NCBI RefSeq assembly: GCF_900086715.1
Contig: NZ_FLKH01000012.1
Coordinates: 1,116,001 to 1,180,000 of the forward strand
DNA: 64,000 nt
Direction: 5' to 3'
From: Gracilibacillus timonensis
GTDB taxonomy: Bacteria; Bacillota; Bacilli; Bacillales; Amphibacillaceae
Shown: positions 62,531-64,000 of the stretch, piece after piece
How positions within the stretch are numbered: position 1 is the stretch's first letter
How the letters are laid out: the number at the start of each line of letters is the position of its first letter
Made by a program: the position numbers and the translations under genes
The notes under the pieces: model-generated
Told to the model about the DNA's origin: nothing
Database searches by the model: none
The model's input: the letters and a program-made list of their open reading frames with translations, nothing else

Positions 62531-63147
62531 GTTTGTTTCGCCCCTTTCTTAAATCGTTCGATGACAGGTGTTAACTGATTCCGTTTAATCTTCAGGGAAG
62601 AACGATTAGCAATTAACCTAGCGCTAAAGGAAAAGAATTCATCCTCTATCACCAAGCCATTTTCCTTTAGTGTTGTCCCTGTTTCGACAATGTCTACAAT
62701 TGCATCGGCCAAACCGAGGATCGGGGCTAACTCAACCGATCCTTCTAACCGAATGATATCCACAGACTCTCCTTTTTCTTTAAAATAGCTCTTGGTAATA
62801 TGGGTAAAGGTACTGGCAATCCTCTTCTTCTGATCTGGCCAAGTATGGTCTGCTTTCGTGGCTAAGGCCATGCGACAATAACCAAAGGGCAACGGAAATA
62901 AATTGTATACATCTGGCTCATGTTCAATTAAAATATCACCGCCGACCACTCCTAAGTCAGCAATACCGTTCTCTACATAGGTTGTGACATCTACTCCTTT
63001 AGCAAAAAAGAAGGAGAAATCATTGGTTTCTACTTGCAACTTGCGGCCTTTTTCCTTCAAAGGACCGATTTCATAACCCAAGCTTTCGAAAAAGGTCAAA
63101 AATTGTTTTTCGAGCCGTCCTTTTGTTAATGCGATTACTGGCTTCAT
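62527..63147 (-). CDS. hisG: ATP phosphoribosyltransferase, short catalytic subunit
   Basis: 206 residues, the short HisG form that lacks the C-terminal regulatory domain and works only with HisZ. ALTKGRLEKQFLTFF (about 6-20) opens the protein, ADLGVVGGDIL is in the active site, and the PRPP loop is DAIVDIVETGTTLKENGL (about 148-165). It joins ATP and PRPP, the first step of histidine synthesis. Directly follows hisZ, overlapping by 4 bp. Confidence 0.95.
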   Translation of the reverse strand: MKPVIALTKGRLEKQFLTFFESLGYEIGPLKEKGRKLQVETNDFSFFFAKGVDVTTYVENGIADLGVVGGDILIEHEPDVYNLFPLPFGYCRMALATKADHTWPDQKKRIASTFTHITKSYFKEKGESVDIIRLEGSVELAPILGLADAIVDIVETGTTLKENGLVIEDEFFSFSARLIANRSSLKIKRNQLTPVIERFKKGAKQT

Positions 63148-64000
63148 AGCTTTACCACCTTATATTGACTGTTCTCTTCAACTACTTGATATAGGTTTTC
63201 ATAGTTTGCCGGATTCTCCAGCTGGTATTGAATGTCTACCACTTGCTCGGCAAGCTCTGTACGATAAGCCTCGGCAATGGCATGTGTCTCCGGCTTGGCA
63301 ATAATACAAGCCTTACTTGTCTCTGAAGCTGGCTGCATACATGTAGCTAAGACATCTACATCAAAGGCAAGACCAACTGCCGAGATGGTCTGCTCAAACT
63401 GTTCATATAACTTGTCATATCTACCGCCTGAAAAGCAAGTAGATCCATTATTCGTTAAGAATGCCCGAAACATGATGCCATCATAATATGGCAAGTTTTT
63501 CACTCTCCCTAGATCGACAATCACCTCCGTTACTCCGCTTGCCTCCAGCAAATTAATTAATTGGTCAATATGGTCCAAAATATCAATTAACGCCGGCTGT
63601 TCCGCCCAGTTTTTGCGGTATTGCGTAACGATATCTCTGGAACCATAGGCATTGATAAGGGCAAGCAAGGCTTCGACAAGTGTTGCATCTCCATGGACAT
63701 GAGCGATCTCTTCTACTAAATCGGCCCGCTTATCATGCATGGCTGATAATAACTGCAATTCTTGGTCCTTCGTCAAGGAATAAGGAGCAATTAATTCCTC
63801 GAAGATACCAGTGTGTCCTAGTTCAAAGACGTAATGATCAATATTTAACTGTTGTAGATAAGCGATTGCCGTCAACAGACTCTCCGCTTCTCCATAAAAG
63901 GTATCTGCATGGACAATTTCAATTCCCGCCTGCCTGCTTTCTGTTTCTTCTTTGTCAAAACGAAAGACACTGCCTTGATAAGACCATTTTTGTTCCGTTG
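63144..64000 (-). CDS. hisZ: ATP phosphoribosyltransferase regulatory subunit, N-terminus cut by window edge
   Basis: The frame is open to the right edge; the visible 285 residues include EQKWSYQGSVFRFDKEETES, QAGIEIVHADTFYGEAESL, the motif FSGGRYDKLYEQF and a tail ending KVVKL. This is the histidyl-tRNA-synthetase-like HisZ subunit, which activates short HisG and carries histidine feedback. About 100 N-terminal residues and the operon promoter lie beyond position 64000. Confidence 0.93.
   Translation of the reverse strand, partial: TEQKWSYQGSVFRFDKEETESRQAGIEIVHADTFYGEAESLLTAIAYLQQLNIDHYVFELGHTGIFEELIAPYSLTKDQELQLLSAMHDKRADLVEEIAHVHGDATLVEALLALINAYGSRDIVTQYRKNWAEQPALIDILDHIDQLINLLEASGVTEVIVDLGRVKNLPYYDGIMFRAFLTNNGSTCFSGGRYDKLYEQFEQTISAVGLAFDVDVLATCMQPASETSKACIIAKPETHAIAEAYRTELAEQVVDIQYQLENPANYENLYQVVEENSQYKVVKL

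Overview
The window looks like a chromosomal segment of a low-GC Gram-positive member of the Bacillaceae. I infer a halotolerant relative of Gracilibacillus or Oceanobacillus from gene content and from the style of its intergenic repeats, not from a search. Supporting signs are strong AGGAGG-type ribosome sites, Bacillus-style gene groups (gltAB with divergent gltC, hisZGDBHFI, proBA behind a T-box, rhaB-rhaA-rhaEW), a Rex box before a formate/nitrite transporter, and a lysine riboswitch before dapA. No rRNA, tRNA or CRISPR array was seen.

Layout. 1-4.5 kb is an accessory stretch: the end of an arsR gene, an ArsP-type permease and a small double-CC protein; a group II intron scrap joined to a truncated nucleoside phosphorylase gene; an IS200/IS605-like non-autonomous element with its own promoter; and a free-standing LAGLIDADG endonuclease. 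4.5-8.8 kb (minus strand) is a bacitracin-resistance-type cassette: response regulator, histidine kinase, BcrA-like ATPase, permease and UppP-type phosphatase. 9-13.9 kb carries a cell-wall amidase, an MFS exporter and small redox and VOC genes. 13.9-17.4 kb holds a second regulator/ATPase/permease/kinase module of the peptide-antibiotic type.

17.5-30.5 kb is mixed housekeeping: LacI regulator, Rex-controlled FNT channel, arylamine acetyltransferase, cupin, aldo/keto reductase, cardiolipin synthase, CAP-domain protein, YkgJ-like protein, riboswitch-dapA, esterase and cysteine synthase. 30.8-39.3 kb contains an L-rhamnose operon, VOC proteins, an internally deleted GNAT pseudogene and an AraC regulator. 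39.8-54.4 kb is amino-acid metabolism on the minus strand (ilvA, racemase, methyltransferase, ppaC, T-box-proBA, ilvE, gltAB), with gltC divergent. 55.6-56.9 kb is a repeat-rich, gene-free island. After a YpcP-like exonuclease and msrA, the minus-strand histidine operon runs off the right edge.

Most interesting points: a tnpB-less IS605-like unit with a consensus sigma-A promoter; a dispersed intergenic repeat family whose copies carry a -10-like TATAAT; an 835-bp island bounded by perfect 22-bp inverted repeats, followed by a nested hairpin and a 22-bp terminator stem that may encode a small RNA; a his operon with no hisA between hisH and hisF; and two separate antibiotic-sensing ABC/two-component modules about 5 kb apart.
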